Shown in pieces: positions 9,601 through 23,128 of a stretch of 64,000 nt of DNA. The notes beneath the pieces were generated by a model that was given only the letters and a program-made list of their open reading frames with translations, did not search any database and had not been told where the DNA came from. Where the stretch lies: the NCBI GenBank assembly GCA_027574665.1, contig CM050676.1:7058157-7122156 (forward strand), read 5' to 3'. The position numbers were made by a program, and so were the translations under genes. The first letter of the stretch is position 1. The number at the start of each line of letters is the position of its first letter. The DNA comes from Rhynochetos jubatus. Lineage: Eukaryota > Chordata > Aves > Eurypygiformes > Rhynochetidae.

Positions 9601-12600
9601 CTCTGGCACGCAGTGCTCTGCAAAGGCGCAGCAAGAAGGGACAAGAAATTCTCTCCTAACTCTTTCTGTTTGGTCGCATTACAGTGCTGCTTCAGATGTC
9701 CGTGTTCGGGCAGACGCTTCAACGAGCCGCGCATTCGAGCCTCTCCGAGCCTGTTAGCACAGAGAAGGTGACCCTGTGGATTTCGACTTTCCCGGGGATA
9801 CAGAGCTCTGTCTTAAGAGGCATGCAGTGCTCTGCCAAAACAAACAAGGTTTCGCTAAGAAATTCCCTCGTAGCTCTTTCCCTTTTGGAGGAAAAGGGAG
9901 AGCTTTGTTTCTAAGCTTTGCAAGCGGTCCCGCGCTCTGCCGAAAAGGGAACGAACTGCTAGAGCACAGCGAGAGAAAACAGCGTAAGCAATTCCTTCCT
10001 AGCTCTTTCTGTTGCCGAGGAACTGTGGCACTGTTGGAACTGGAGATTGCAAGCAACACAGCGATCCGGCTGCTCTGGCACGCAGTGCTCTGCAAAGGCG
10101 CAGCAAGAAGGGACAAGAAATTCTCTCCTAACTCTTTCTCTTTGGTCGCATTACAGTGCTGCTTCAGATGGCCGTGTTCGGGCAGACGCTTCAACGAGCC
10201 GCGCATTCGAGCCTCTCCGAGCCTGTTAGCACAGAGAAGGTGACCCTGTGGATTTCGACTTTCCCGGGGATACAGAGCTCTGTCTTAAGAGGCATGCAGT
10301 GCTCTGCCAAAACAAACAAGGTTTCGCTAAGAAATTCCCTCGTAGCTCTTTCCCTTTTGGAGGAAAAGGGAGAGGTTTGTTTCTAAGCTTTGCAAGCGGT
10401 CCCGCGCTCTGCCGAAAAGGGAACGAACTGCTAGAGCACAGCGAGAGAAAACAGCGCAAGCAATTCCTTCCTAGCTCTTTCTGTTGCCGAGGAACTGTGG
10501 CACTGTTGGAAGTGGAGATTGCAAGCAACACAGCGATCCGGCTGCTCTGGCACGCAGTGCTCTGCAAAGGCGCAGCAAGAAGGGACAAGAAATTCTCTCC
10601 TAACTCTTTCTGTTTGGTCGTATTACAGTGCTGCTTCAGATGTCCGTGTTCGGGCAGACGCTTCAACGAGCCGCGCATTCGAGCCTCTCCGAGCCTGTTA
10701 GCACAGAGAAGGTGACCCTGTGGATTTCGACTTTCCCGGGGATCCAGAGCTCTGTCTTAAGAGGCATGCAGTGCTCTGCCAAAACAAACAAGGTTTCGCT
10801 AAGAAATTCCCTCGTAGCTCTTTCCCTTTTGGAGGAAAAGGGAGAGGTTTGTTTCTAAGCTTTGCAAGCGGTCCCGCGCTCTGCCGAAAAGGGAACGAAC
10901 TGCTAGAGCACAGCGAGAGAAAACAGCGCAAGCAATTCCTTCCTAGCTCTTTCTGTTGCCGAGGAACTGTGGCACTGTTGGAACTGGAGATTGCAAGCAA
11001 CACAGCGATCCGGCTGCTCTGGCACGCAGTGCTCTGCAAAGGCGCAGCAAGAAGGGACAAGAAATTCTCTCCTAACTCTTTCTGTTTGGTCGCATTACAG
11101 TGCTGCTTCAGATGTCCGTGTTCGGGCAGACGCTTCAACGATCCGCGCATTCCAGCCTCTCCGAGCCTGTTAGCACAGAGACGGTGACCCTGTGGATTTC
11201 GACTTTCCCGGGGATCCAGAGCTCTGTCTTAAGAGGCATGCAGTGCTCTGCCAAAACAAACAAGGTTTCGCTAAGAAATTCCCTCGTAGCTCTTTCCCTT
11301 TTGGAGGAAAAGGGAGAGGTTTGTTTCTAAGCTTTGCAAGCGGTCCCGCGCTCTGCCGAAAAGGGAACGAACTGCTAGAGCACAGCGAGAGAAAACAGCG
11401 CAAGCAATTCCTTCCTAGCTCTTTCTGTTGCCGAGGAACTGTGGCACTGTTGGAAGTGGAGATTGCAAGCAACACAGCGATCCGGCTGCTCTGGCACGCA
11501 GTGCTCTGCAAAGGCGCAGCAAGAAGGGACAAGAAATTCTCTCCTAACTCTTTCTGTTTGGTCGCATTACAGTGCTGCTTCAGATGTCCGTGTTCGGGCA
11601 GACGCTTCAACGAGCCGCGCATTCGAGCCTCTCCGAGCCTGTTAGCACAGAGAAGGTGACCCTGTGGATTTCGACTTTCCCGGGGATACAGAGCTCTGTC
11701 TTAAGAGGCATGCAGTGCTCTGCCAAAACAAACAAGGTTTCGCTAAGAAATTCCCTCGTAGCTCTTTCCCTTTTGGAGGAAAAGGGAGAGGTTTGTTTCT
11801 AAGCTTTGCAAGCGGTCCCGCGCTCTGCCGAAAAGGGAACGAACTGCTAGAGCACAGCGAGAGAAAACAGCGCAAGCAATTCCTTCCTAGCTCTTTCTGT
11901 TGCCGAGGAACTGTGGCACTGTTGGAAGTGGAGATTGCAAGCAACACAGCGATCCGGCTGCTCTGGCACGCAGTGCTCTGCAAAGGCGCAGCAAGAAGGG
12001 ACAAGAAATTCTCTCCTAACTCTTTCTGTTTGGTCGCATTACAGTGCTGCTTCAGATGTCCGTGTTCGGGCAGACGCTTCAACGAGCCGCGCATTCGAGC
12101 CTCTCCGAGCCTGTTAGCACAGAGAAGGTGACCCTGTGGATTTCGACTTTCCCGGGGATACAGAGCTCTGTCTTAAGAGGCATGCAGTGCTCTGCCAAAA
12201 CAAACAAGGTTTCGCTAAGAAATTCCCTCGTAGCTCTTTCCCTTTTGGAGGAAAAGGGAGAGGTTTGTTTCTAAGCTTTGCAAGCGGTCCCGCGCTCTGC
12301 CGAAAAGGGAACGAACTGCTAGAGCACAGCGAGAGAAAACAGCGCAAGCAATTCCTTCCTAGCTCTTTCTGTTGCCGAGGAACTGTGGCACTCTTGGAAC
12401 TGGAGATTGCAAGCAACACAGCGATCCGGCTGCTCTGGCACGCAGTGCTCTGCAAAGGCGCAGCAAGAAGGGACAAGAAATTCTCTCCTAACTCTTTCTG
12501 TTTGGTCGCATTACAGTGCTGCTTCAGATGTCCGTGTTCGGGCAGACGCTTCAACGATCCGCGCATTCCAGCCTCTCCGAGCCTGTTAGCACAGAGAAGG

Positions 12601-14975
12601 TGACCCTGTGGATTTCGACTTTCCCGGGGATCCAGAGCTCTGTCTTAAGAGGCATGCAGTGCTCTGCCAAAACAAACAAGGTTTCTCTAAGAAATTCCCT
12701 CGTAGCTCTTTCCCTTTTGGAGGAAAAGGGAGAGGTTTGTTTCTAAGCTTTGCAAGCGGTCCCGCGCTCTGCCGAAAAGGGAACGAACTGCTAGAGCACA
12801 GCGAGAGAAAACAGCGTAAGCAATTCCTTCCTAGCTCTTTCTGTTGCCGAGGAACTGTGGCACTGTTGGAACTGGAGATTGCAAGCAACACAGCGATCCG
12901 GCTGCTCTGGCACGCAGTGCTCTGCAAAGGCGCAGCAAGAAGGGACAAGAAATTCTCTCCTAACTCTTTCTGTTTGGTCGCATTACAGTGCTGCTTCAGA
13001 TGTCCGTGTTCGGGCAGACGCTTCAACGAGCCGCGCATTCGAGCCTCTCCGAGCCTGTTAGCACAGAGAAGGTGACCCTGTGGATTTCGACTTTCCCGGG
13101 GATACAGAGCTCTGTCTTAAGAGGCATGCAGTGCTCTGCCAAAACAAACAAGGTTTCGCTAAGAAATTCCCTCGTAGCTCTTTCCCTTTTGGAGGAAAAG
13201 GGAGAGGTTTGTTTCTAAGCTTTGCAAGCGGTCCCGCGCTCTGCCGAAAAGGGAACGAACTGCTAGAGCACAGCGAGAGAAAACAGCGCAAGCAATTCCT
13301 TCCTAGCTCTTTCTGTTGCCGAGGAACTGTGGCACTGTTGGAAGTGGAGATTGCAAGCAACACAGCGATCCGGCTGCTCTGGCACGCAGTGCTCTGCAAA
13401 GGCGCAGCAAGAAGGGACAAGAAATTCTCTCCTAACTCTTTCTGTTTGGTCGCATTACAGTGCTGCTTCAGATGTCCGTGTTCGGGCAGACGCTTCAACG
13501 AGCCGCGCATTCGAGCCTCTCCGAGCCTGTTAGCACAGAGAAGGTGACCCTGTGGATTTCGACTTTCCCGGGGATACAGAGCTCTGTCTTAAGAGGCATG
13601 CAGTGCTCTGCCAAAACAAACAAGGTTTCGCTAAGAAATTCCCTCGTAGCTCTTTCCCTTTTGGAGGAAAAGGGAGAGGTTTGTTTCTAAGCTTTGCAAG
13701 CGGTCCCGCGCTCTGCCGAAAAGGGAACGAACTGCTAGAGCACAGCGAGAGAAAACAGCGCAAGCAATTCCTTCCTAGCTCTTTCTGTTGCCGAGGAACT
13801 GTGGCACTCTTGGAACTGGAGATTGCAAGCAACACAGCGATCCGGCTGCTCTGGCACGCAGTGCTCTGCAAAGGCGCAGCAAGAAGGGACAAGAAATTCT
13901 CTCCTAACTCTTTCTCTTTGGTCGCATTACAGTGCTGCTTCAGATGGCCGTGTTCGGGCAGACGCTTCAACGAGCCGCGCATTCGAGCCTCTCCGAGCCT
14001 GTTAGCACAGAGAAGGTGACCCTGTGGATTTCGACTTTCCCGGGGATCCAGAGCTCTGTCTTAAGAGGCATGCAGTGCTCTGCCAAAACAAACAAGGTTT
14101 CGCTAAGAAATTCCCTCGTAGCTCTTTCCCTTTTGGAGGAAAAGGGAGAGGTTTGTTTCTAAGCTTTGCAAGCGGTCCCGCGCTCTGCCGAAAAGGGAAC
14201 GAACTGCTAGAGCACAGCGAGAGAAAACAGCGCAAGCAATTCCTTCCTAGCTCTTTCTGTTGCCGAGGAACTGTGGCACTGTTGGAACTGGAGATTGCAA
14301 GCAACACAGCGATCCGGCTGCTCTGGCACGCAGTGCTCTGCAAAGGCGCAGCAAGAAGGGACAAGAAATTCTCTCCTAACTCTTTCTGTTTGGTCGCATT
14401 ACAGTGCTGCTTCAGATGTCCGTGTTCGGGCAGACGCTTCAACGAGCCGCGCATTCGAGCCTCTCCGAGCCTGTTAGCACAGAGAAGGTGACCCTGTGGA
14501 TTTCGACTTTCCCGGGGATACAGAGCTCTGTCTTAAGAGGCATGCAGTGCTCTGCCAAAACAAACGACGTTTCGCTAAGAAATTCCCTCGTAGCTCTTTC
14601 CCTTTTGGAGGAAAAGGGAGAGGTTTGTTTCTAAGCTTTGCAAGCGGTCCCGCGCTCTGCCGAAAAGGGAACGAACTGCTAGAGCACAGCGAGAGAAAAC
14701 AGCGCAAGCAATTCCTTCCTAGCTCTTTCTGTTGCCGAGGAACTGTGGCACTGTTGGAAGTGGAGATTGCAAGCAACACAGCGATCCGGCTGCTCTGGCA
14801 CGCAGTGCTCTGCAAAGGCGCAGCAAGAAGGGACAAGAAATTCTCTCCTAACTCTTTCTGTTTGGTCGCATTACAGTGCTGCTTCAGATGTCCGTGTTCG
14901 GGCAGACGCTTCAACGAGCCGCGCATTCCAGCCTCTCCGAGCCTGTTAGCACAGAGAAGGTGACCCTGTGGATTT
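6609..14975 (+). repeat. Transition zone: early subfamily to mixed units
   Basis: C128/G145 units give way to C145 units and, from the unit starting at 9441, to G128 units. C228 appears in three units of this zone (near 9196, 10140 and 13916), always together with G259. T286 appears near 11142 and 12558. Unit 8497-8968 carries A269 and A300 and a private C to A change near 8514. No higher-order period stands out. Confidence 0.7.
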
Positions 14976-16048
14976 CGACTTTCCCGGGGATCCAGAGCTC
15001 TGTCTTAAGAGGCATGCAGTGCTCTGCCAAAACAAACGACGTTTCGCTAAGAAATTCCCTCGTAGCTCTTTCCCTTTTGGAGGAAAAGGGAGAGGTTTGT
15101 TTCTAAGCTTTGCAAGCGGTCCCGCGCTCTGCCGAAAAGGGAACGAACTGCTAGAGCACAGCGAGAGAAAACAGCGCAAGCAATTCCTTCCTAGCTCTTT
15201 CTGTTGCCGAGGAACTGTGGCACTGTTGGAACTGGAGATTGCAAGCAACACAGCGATCCGGCTGCTCTGGCACGCAGTGCTCTGCAAAGGCGCAGCAAGA
15301 AGGGACAAGAAATTCTCTCCTAACTCTTTCTGTTTGGTCGCATTACAGTGCTGCTTCAGATGTCCGTGTTCGGGCAGACGCTTCAACGAGCCGCGCATTC
15401 GAGCCTCTCCGAGCCTGTTAGCACAGAGAAGGTGACCCTGTGGATTTCGACTTTCCCGGGGATACAGAGCTCTGTCTTAAGAGGCATGCAGTGCTCTGCC
15501 AAAACAAACGACGTTTCGCTAAGAAATTCCCTCGTAGCTCTTTCCCTTTTGGAGGAAAAGGGAGAGGTTTGTTTCTAAGCTTTGCAAGCGGTCCCGCGCT
15601 CTGCCGAAAAGGGAACGAACTGCTAGAGCACAGCGAGAGAAAACAGCGCAAGCAATTCCTTCCTAGCTCTTTCTGTTGCCGAGGAACTGTGGCACTCTTG
15701 GAACTGGAGATTGCAAGCAACACAGCGATCCGGCTGCTCTGGCACGCAGTGCTCTGCAAAGGCGCAGCAAGAAGGGACAAGAAATTCTCTCCTAACTCTT
15801 TCTGTTTGGTCGCATTACAGTGCTGCTTCAGATGTCCGTGTTCGGGCAGACGCTTCAACGATCCGCGCATTCCAGCCTCTCCGAGCCTGTTAGCACAGAG
15901 AAGGTGACCCTGTGGATTTCGACTTTCCCGGGGATCCAGAGCTCTGTCTTAAGAGGCATGCAGTGCTCTGCCAAAACAAACAAGGTTTCGCTAAGAAATT
16001 CCCTCGTAGCTCTTTCCCTTTTGGAGGAAAAGGGAGAGGTTTGTTTCT
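14976..16048 (+). repeat. GAC cassette, copy 1
   Basis: This is subunit C of one unit followed by two whole units. Both C subunits at its left (near 15038 and 15510) carry the double change AAG to GAC (unit positions 406 and 408), and the last unit carries T286 with C297. The ordered alleles at 360, 121, 128, 145 and 297 match copies 2 and 3. One more GAC subunit, near 14566, lies immediately to the left. Similarity to copy 2 continues through the next unit. Confidence 0.8.
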
Positions 16049-16992
16049 AAGCTTTGCAAGCGGTCCCGCGCTCTGCCGAAAAGGGAACGAACTGCTAGAG
16101 CACAGCGAGAGAAAACAGCGCAAGCAATTCCTTCCTAGCTCTTTCTGTTGCCGAGGAACTGTGGCACTGTTGGAAGTGGAGATTGCAAGCAACACAGCGA
16201 TCCGGCTGCTCTGGCACGCAGTGCTCTGCAAAGGCGCAGCAAGAAGGGACAAGAAATTCTCTCCTAACTCTTTCTGTTTGGTCGCATTACAGTGCTGCTT
16301 CAGATGTCCGTGTTCGGGCAGACGCTTCAACGAGCCGCGCATTCGAGCCTCTCCGAGCCTGTTAGCACAGAGAAGGTGACCCTGTGGATTTCGACTTTCC
16401 CGGGGATACAGAGCTCTGTCTTAAGAGGCATGCAGTGCTCTGCCAAAACAAACAAGGTTTCGCTAAGAAATTCCCTCGTAGCTCTTTCCCTTTTGGAGGA
16501 AAAGGGAGAGGTTTGTTTCTAAGCTTTGCAAGCGGTCCCGCGCTCTGCCGAAAAGGGAACGAACTGCTAGAGCACAGCGAGAGAAAACAGCGCAAGCAAT
16601 TCCTTCCTAGCTCTTTCTGTTGCCGAGGAACTGTGGCACTGTTGGAACTGGAGATTGCAAGCAACACAGCGATCCGGCTGCTCTGGCACGCAGTGCTCTG
16701 CAAAGGCGCAGCAAGAAGGGACAAGAAATTCTCTCCTAACTCTTCCTGTTTGGTCGCATTACAGTGCTGCTTCAGATGGCCGTGTTCGGGCAGACGCTTC
16801 AACGAGCCGCGCATTCGAGCCTCTCCGAGCCTGTTAGCACAGAGAAGGTGACCCTGTGGATTTCGACTTTCCCGGGGATACAGAGCTCTGTCTTAAGAGG
16901 CATGCAGTGCTCTGCCAAAACAAACAAGGTTTCGCTAAGAAATTCCCTCGTAGCTCTTTCCCTTTTGGAGGAAAAGGGAGAGGTTTGTTTCT

Positions 16993-19900
16993 AAGCTTTG
17001 CAAGCGGTCCCGCGCTCTGCCGAAAAGGGAACGAACTGCTAGAGCACAGCGAGAGAAAACAGCGCAAGCAATTCCTTCCTAGCTCTTTCTGTTGCCGAGG
17101 AACTGTGGCACTCTTGGAACTGGAGATTGCAAGCAACACAGCGATCCGGCTGCTCTGGCACGCAGTGCTCTGCAAAGGCGCAGCAAGAAGGGACAAGAAA
17201 TTCTCTCCTAACTCTTTCTGTTTGGTCGCATTACAGTGCTGCTTCAGATGTCCGTGTTCGGGCAGACGCTTCAACGAGCCGCGCATTCGAGCCTCTCCGA
17301 GCCTGTTAGCACAGAGAAGGTGACCCTGTGGATTTCGACTTTCCCGGGGATACAGAGCTCTGTCTTAAGAGGCATGCAGTGCTCTGCCAAAACAAACAAG
17401 GTTTCGCTAAGAAATTCCCTCGTAGCTCTTTCCCTTTTGGAGGAAAAGGGAGAGCTTTGTTTCTAAGCTTTGCAAGCGGTCCCGCGCTCTGCCGAAAAGG
17501 GAACGAACTGCTAGAGCACAGCGAGAGAAAACAGCGTAAGCAATTCCTTCCTAGCTCTTTCTGTTGCCGAGGAACTGTGGCACTGTTGGAAGTGGAGATT
17601 GCAAGCAAGACAGCGATCCGGCTGCTCTGGCACGCAGTGCTCTGCAAAGGCGCAGCAAGAAGGGACAAGAAATTCTCTCCTAACTCTTTCTGTTTGGTCG
17701 CATTACAGTGCTGCTTCAGATGTCCGTGTTCGGGCAGACGCTTCAACGAGCCGCGCATTCGAGCCTCTCCGAGCCTGTTAGCACAGAGAAGGTGACCCTG
17801 TGGATTTCGACTTTCCCGGGGATCCAGAGCTCTGTCTTAAGAGGCATGCAGTGCTCTGCCAAAACAAACAAGGTTTCGCTAAGAAATTCCCTCGTAGCTC
17901 TTTCCCTTTTGGAGGAAAAGGGAGAGGTTTGTTTCTAAGCTTTGCAAGCGGTCCCGCGCTCTGCCGAAAAGGGAACGAACTGCTAGAGCACAGCGAGAGA
18001 AAACAGCGCAAGCAATTCCTTCCTAGCTCTTTCTGTTGCCGAGGAACTGTGGCACTGTTGGAAGTGGAGATTGCAAGCAACACAGCGATCCGGCTGCTCT
18101 GGCACGCAGTGCTCTGCAAAGGCGCAGCAAGAAGGGACAAGAAATTCTCTCCTAACTCTTTCTGTTTGGTCGCATTACAGTGCTGCTTCAGATGTCCGTG
18201 TTCGGGCAGACGCTTCAACGAGCCGCGCATTCGAGCCTCTCCGAGCCTGTTAGCACAGAGAAGGTGACCCTGTGGATTTCGACTTTCCCGGGGATACAGA
18301 GCTCTGTCTTAAGAGGCATGCAGTGCTCTGCCAAAACAAACAAGGTTTCGCTAAGAAATTCCCTCGTAGCTCTTTCCCTTTTGGAGGAAAAGGGAGAGGT
18401 TTGTTTCTAAGCTTTGCAAGCGGTCCCGCGCTCTGCCGAAAAGGGAACGAACTGCTAGAGCACAGCGAGAGAAAACAGCGCAAGCAATTCCTTCCTAGCT
18501 CTTTCTGTTGCCGAGGAACTGTGGCACTCTTGGAACTGGAGATTGCAAGCAAGACAGCGATCCGGCTGCTCTGGCACGCAGTGCTCTGCAAAGGCGCAGC
18601 AAGAAGGGACAAGAAATTCTCTCCTAACTCTTTCTGTTTGGTCGCATTACAGTGCTGCTTCAGATGGCCGTGTTCGGGCAGACGCTTCAACGAGCCGCGC
18701 ATTCGAGCCTCTCCGAGCCTGTTAGCACAGAGAAGGTGACCCTGTGGATTTCGACTTTCCCGGGGATCCAGAGCTCTGTCTTAAGAGGCATGCAGTGCTC
18801 TGCCAAAACAAACAAGGTTTCGCTAAGAAATTCCCTCGTAGCTCTTTCCCTTTTGGAGGAAAAGGGAGAGGTTTGTTTCTAAGCTTTGCAAGCGGTCCCG
18901 CGCTCTGCCGAAAAGGGAACGAACTGCTAGAGCACAGCGAGAGAAAACAGCGCAAGCAATTCCTTCCTAGCTCTTTCTGTTGCCGAGGAACTGTGGCACT
19001 GTTGGAAGTGGAGATTGCAAGCAAGACAGCGATCCGGCTGCTCTGGCACGCAGTGCTCTGCAAAGGCGCAGCAAGAAGGGACAAGAAATTCTCTCCTAAC
19101 TCTTTCTGTTTGGTCGCATTACAGTGCTGCTTCAGATGTCCGTGTTCGGGCAGACGCTTCAACGAGCCGCGCATTCCAGCCTCTCCGAGCCTGTTAGCAC
19201 AGAGAAGGTGACCCTGTGGATTTCGACTTTCCCGGGGATACAGAGCTCTGTCTTAAGAGGCATGCAGTGCTCTGCCAAAACAAACAAGGTTTCGCTAAGA
19301 AATTCCCTCGTAGCTCTTTCCCTTTTGGAGGAAAAGGGAGAGGTTTGTTTCTAAGCTTTGCAAGCGGTCCCGCGCTCTGCCGAAAAGGGAACGAACTGCT
19401 AGAGCACAGCGAGAGAAAACAGCGCAAGCAATTCCTTCCTAGCTCTTTCTGTTGCCGAGGAACTGTGGCACTCTTGGAACTGGAGATTGCAAGCAACACA
19501 GCGATCCGGCTGCTCTGGCACGCAGTGCTCTGCAAAGGCGCAGCAAGAAGGGACAAGAAATTCTCTCCTAACTCTTTCTGTTTGGTCGCATTACAGTGCT
19601 GCTTCAGATGTCCGTGTTCGGGCAGACGCTTCAACGAGCCGCGCATTCGAGCCTCTCCGAGCCTGTTAGCACAGAGAAGGTGACCCTGTGGATTTCGACT
19701 TTCCCGGGGATCCAGAGCTCTGTCTTAAGAGGCATGCAGTGCTCTGCCAAAACAAACAAGGTTTCGCTAAGAAATTCCCTCGTAGCTCTTTCCCTTTTGG
19801 AGGAAAAGGGAGAGGTTTGTTTCTAAGCTTTGCAAGCGGTCCCGCGCTCTGCCGAAAAGGGAACGAACTGCTAGAGCACAGCGAGAGAAAACAGTGCAAA

Positions 19901-20082
19901 CAATTCCTTCCTAGCTCTTTCTGTTGCCGAGGAACTGTGGCACTCTTGGAACTGGAGATTGCAAGCAAGACAGCGATCCGGCTGCTCTGGCACGCAGTGC
20001 TCTGCAAAGGCGCAGCAAGAAGGGACAAGAAATTCTCTCCTAACTCTTTCTGTTTGGTCGCATTACAGTGCTGCTTCAGATG
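16993..20082 (+). repeat. Seven-unit segment repeated 13 units away, left copy
   Basis: This segment matches 23129-26218 at a shift of 6136 bp. Shared rare markers are C463 (near 17455 and 23591), T73 in the following unit, and a GCAAACAA variant (near 19897 and 26033). The order of alleles at 121, 128, 297 and 360 agrees in nearly all units. Differences at 145, 259 and 297 are scattered. It is therefore an older duplication than the eight-unit repeat at 51-58.5 kb, or one blurred by later conversion. Confidence 0.75.
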
Positions 20083-20167
20083 TCCGTGTTCGGGCAGACG
20101 CTTCAACGATCCGCGCATTCCAGCCTCTCCGAGCCTGTTAGCACAGAGAAGGTGACCCTGTGGATTT

Positions 20168-21240
20168 CGACTTTCCCGGGGATCCAGAGCTCTGTCTTAA
20201 GAGGCATGCAGTGCTCTGCCAAAACAAACGACGTTTCGCTAAGAAATTCCCTCGTAGCTCTTTCCCTTTTGGAGGAAAAGGGAGAGGTTTGTTTCTAAGC
20301 TTTGCAAGCGGTCCCGCGCTCTGCCGAAAAGGGAACGAACTGCTAGAGCACAGCGAGAGAAAACAGCGCAAGCAATTCCTTCCTAGCTCTTTCTGTTGCC
20401 GAGGAACTGTGGCACTGTTGGAACTGGAGATTGCAAGCAACACAGCGATCCGGCTGCTCTGGCACGCAGTGCTCTGCAAAGGCGCAGCAAGAAGGGACAA
20501 GAAATTCTCTCCTAACTCTTTCTGTTTGGTCGCATTACAGTGCTGCTTCAGATGTCCGTGTTCGGGCAGACGCTTCAACGAGCCGCGCATTCGAGCCTCT
20601 CCGAGCCTGTTAGCACAGAGAAGGTGACCCTGTGGATTTCGACTTTCCCGGGGATACAGAGCTCTGTCTTAAGAGGCATGCAGTGCTCTGCCAAAACAAA
20701 CGACGTTTCGCTAAGAAATTCCCTCGTAGCTCTTTCCCTTTTGGAGGAAAAGGGAGAGGTTTGTTTCTAAGCTTTGCAAGCGGTCCCGCGCTCTGCCGAA
20801 AAGGGAACGAACTGCTAGAGCACAGCGAGAGAAAACAGCGCAAGCAATTCCTTCCTAGCTCTTTCTGTTGCCGAGGAACTGTGGCACTCTTGGAACTGGA
20901 GATTGCAAGCAACACAGCGATCCGGCTGCTCTGGCACGCAGTGCTCTGCAAAGGCGCAGCAAGAAGGGACAAGAAATTCTCTCCTAACTCTTTCTGTTTG
21001 GTCGCATTACAGTGCTGCTTCAGATGTCCGTGTTCGGGCAGACGCTTCAACGATCCGCGCATTCCAGCCTCTCCGAGCCTGTTAGCACAGAGAAGGTGAC
21101 CCTGTGGATTTCGACTTTCCCGGGGATCCAGAGCTCTGTCTTAAGAGGCATGCAGTGCTCTGCCAAAACAAACAAGGTTTCGCTAAGAAATTCCCTCGTA
21201 GCTCTTTCCCTTTTGGAGGAAAAGGGAGAGGTTTGTTTCT
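20168..21240 (+). repeat. GAC cassette, copy 2
   Basis: This copy has the same three-part structure as copy 1, at a shift of 5192 bp (11 units). GAC is present near 20230 and 20702, and T286 near 21054. Two more GAC subunits occur to the right, near 22118 and 23062, separated by 944 bp. That suggests a later duplication of a two-unit segment. Confidence 0.8.
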
Positions 21241-23128
21241 AAGCTTTGCAAGCGGTCCCGCGCTCTGCCGAAAAGGGAACGAACTGCTAGAGCACAGCGA
21301 GAGAAAACAGCGCAAGCAATTCCTTCCTAGCTCTTTCTGTTGCCGAGGAACTGTGGCACTGTTGGAAGTGGAGATTGCAAGCAACACAGCGATCCGGCTG
21401 CTCTGGCACGCAGTGCTCTGCAAAGGCGCAGCAAGAAGGGACAAGAAATTCTCTCCTAACTCTTTCTGTTTGGTCGCATTACAGTGCTGCTTCAGATGTC
21501 CGTGTTCGGGCAGACGCTTCAACGAGCCGCGCATTCGAGCCTCTCCGAGCCTGTTAGCACAGAGAAGGTGACCCTGTGGATTTCGACTTTCCCGGGGATA
21601 CAGAGCTCTGTCTTAAGAGGCATGCAGTGCTCTGCCAAAACAAACAAGGTTTCGCTAAGAAATTCCCTCGTAGCTCTTTCCCTTTTGGAGGAAAAGGGAG
21701 AGGTTTGTTTCTAAGCTTTGCAAGCGGTCCCGCGCTCTGCCGAAAAGGGAACGAACTGCTAGAGCACAGCGAGAGAAAACAGCGCAAGCAATTCCTTCCT
21801 AGCTCTTTCTGTTGCCGAGGAACTGTGGCACTCTTGGAACTGGAGATTGCAAGCAACACAGCGATCCGGCTGCTCTGGCACGCAGTGCTCTGCAAAGGCG
21901 CAGCAAGAAGGGACAAGAAATTCTCTCCTAACTCTTTCTGTTTGGTCGCATTACAGTGCTGCTTCAGATGTCCGTGTTCGGGCAGACGCTTCAACGAGCC
22001 GCGCATTCGAGCCTCTCCGAGCCTGTTAGCACAGAGAAGGTGACCCTGTGGATTTCGACTTTCCCGGGGATACAGAGCTCTGTCTTAAGAGGCATGCAGT
22101 GCTCTGCCAAAACAAACGACGTTTCGCTAAGAAATTCCCTCGTAGCTCTTTCCCTTTTGGAGGAAAAGGGAGAGGTTTGTTTCTAAGCTTTGCAAGCGGT
22201 CCCGCGCTCTGCCGAAAAGGGAACGAACTGCTAGAGCACAGTGAGAGAAAACAGCGCAAGCAATTCCTTCCTAGCTCTTTCTGTTGCCGAGGAACTGTGG
22301 CACTGTTGGAAGTGGAGATTGCAAGCAACACAGCGATCCGGCTGCTCTGGCACGCAGTGCTCTGCAAAGGCGCAGCAAGAAGGGACAAGAAATTCTCTCC
22401 TAACTCTTTCTGTTTGGTCGCATTACAGTGCTGCTTCAGATGTCCGTGTTCGGGCAGACGCTTCAACGAGCCGCGCATTCGAGCCTCTCCGAGCCTGTTA
22501 GCACAGAGAAGGTGACCCTGTGGATTTCGACTTTCCCGGGGATACAGAGCTCTGTCTTAAGAGGCATGCAGTGCTCTGCCAAAACAAACAAGGTTTCGCT
22601 AAGAAATTCCCTCGTAGCTCTTTCCCTTTTGGAGGAAAAGGGAGAGGTTTGTTTCTAAGCTTTGCAAGCGGTCCCGCGCTCTGCCGAAAAGGGAACGAAC
22701 TGCTAGAGCACAGCGAGAGAAAACAGCGCAAGCAATTCCTTCCTAGCTCTTTCTGTTGCCGAGGAACTGTGGCACTCTTGGAACTGGAGATTGCAAGCAA
22801 CACAGCGATCCGGCTGCTCTGGCACGCAGTGCTCTGCAAAGGCGCAGCAAGAAGGGACAAGAAATTCTCTCCTAACTCTTTCTGTTTGGTCGCATTACAG
22901 TGCTGCTTCAGATGTCCGTGTTCGGGCAGACGCTTCAACGAGCCGCGCATTCGAGCCTCTCCGAGCCTGTTAGCACAGAGAAGGTGACCCTGTGGATTTC
23001 GACTTTCCCGGGGATACAGAGCTCTGTCTTAAGAGGCATGCAGTGCTCTGCCAAAACAAACGACGTTTCGCTAAGAAATTCCCTCGTAGCTCTTTCCCTT
23101 TTGGAGGAAAAGGGAGAGGTTTGTTTCT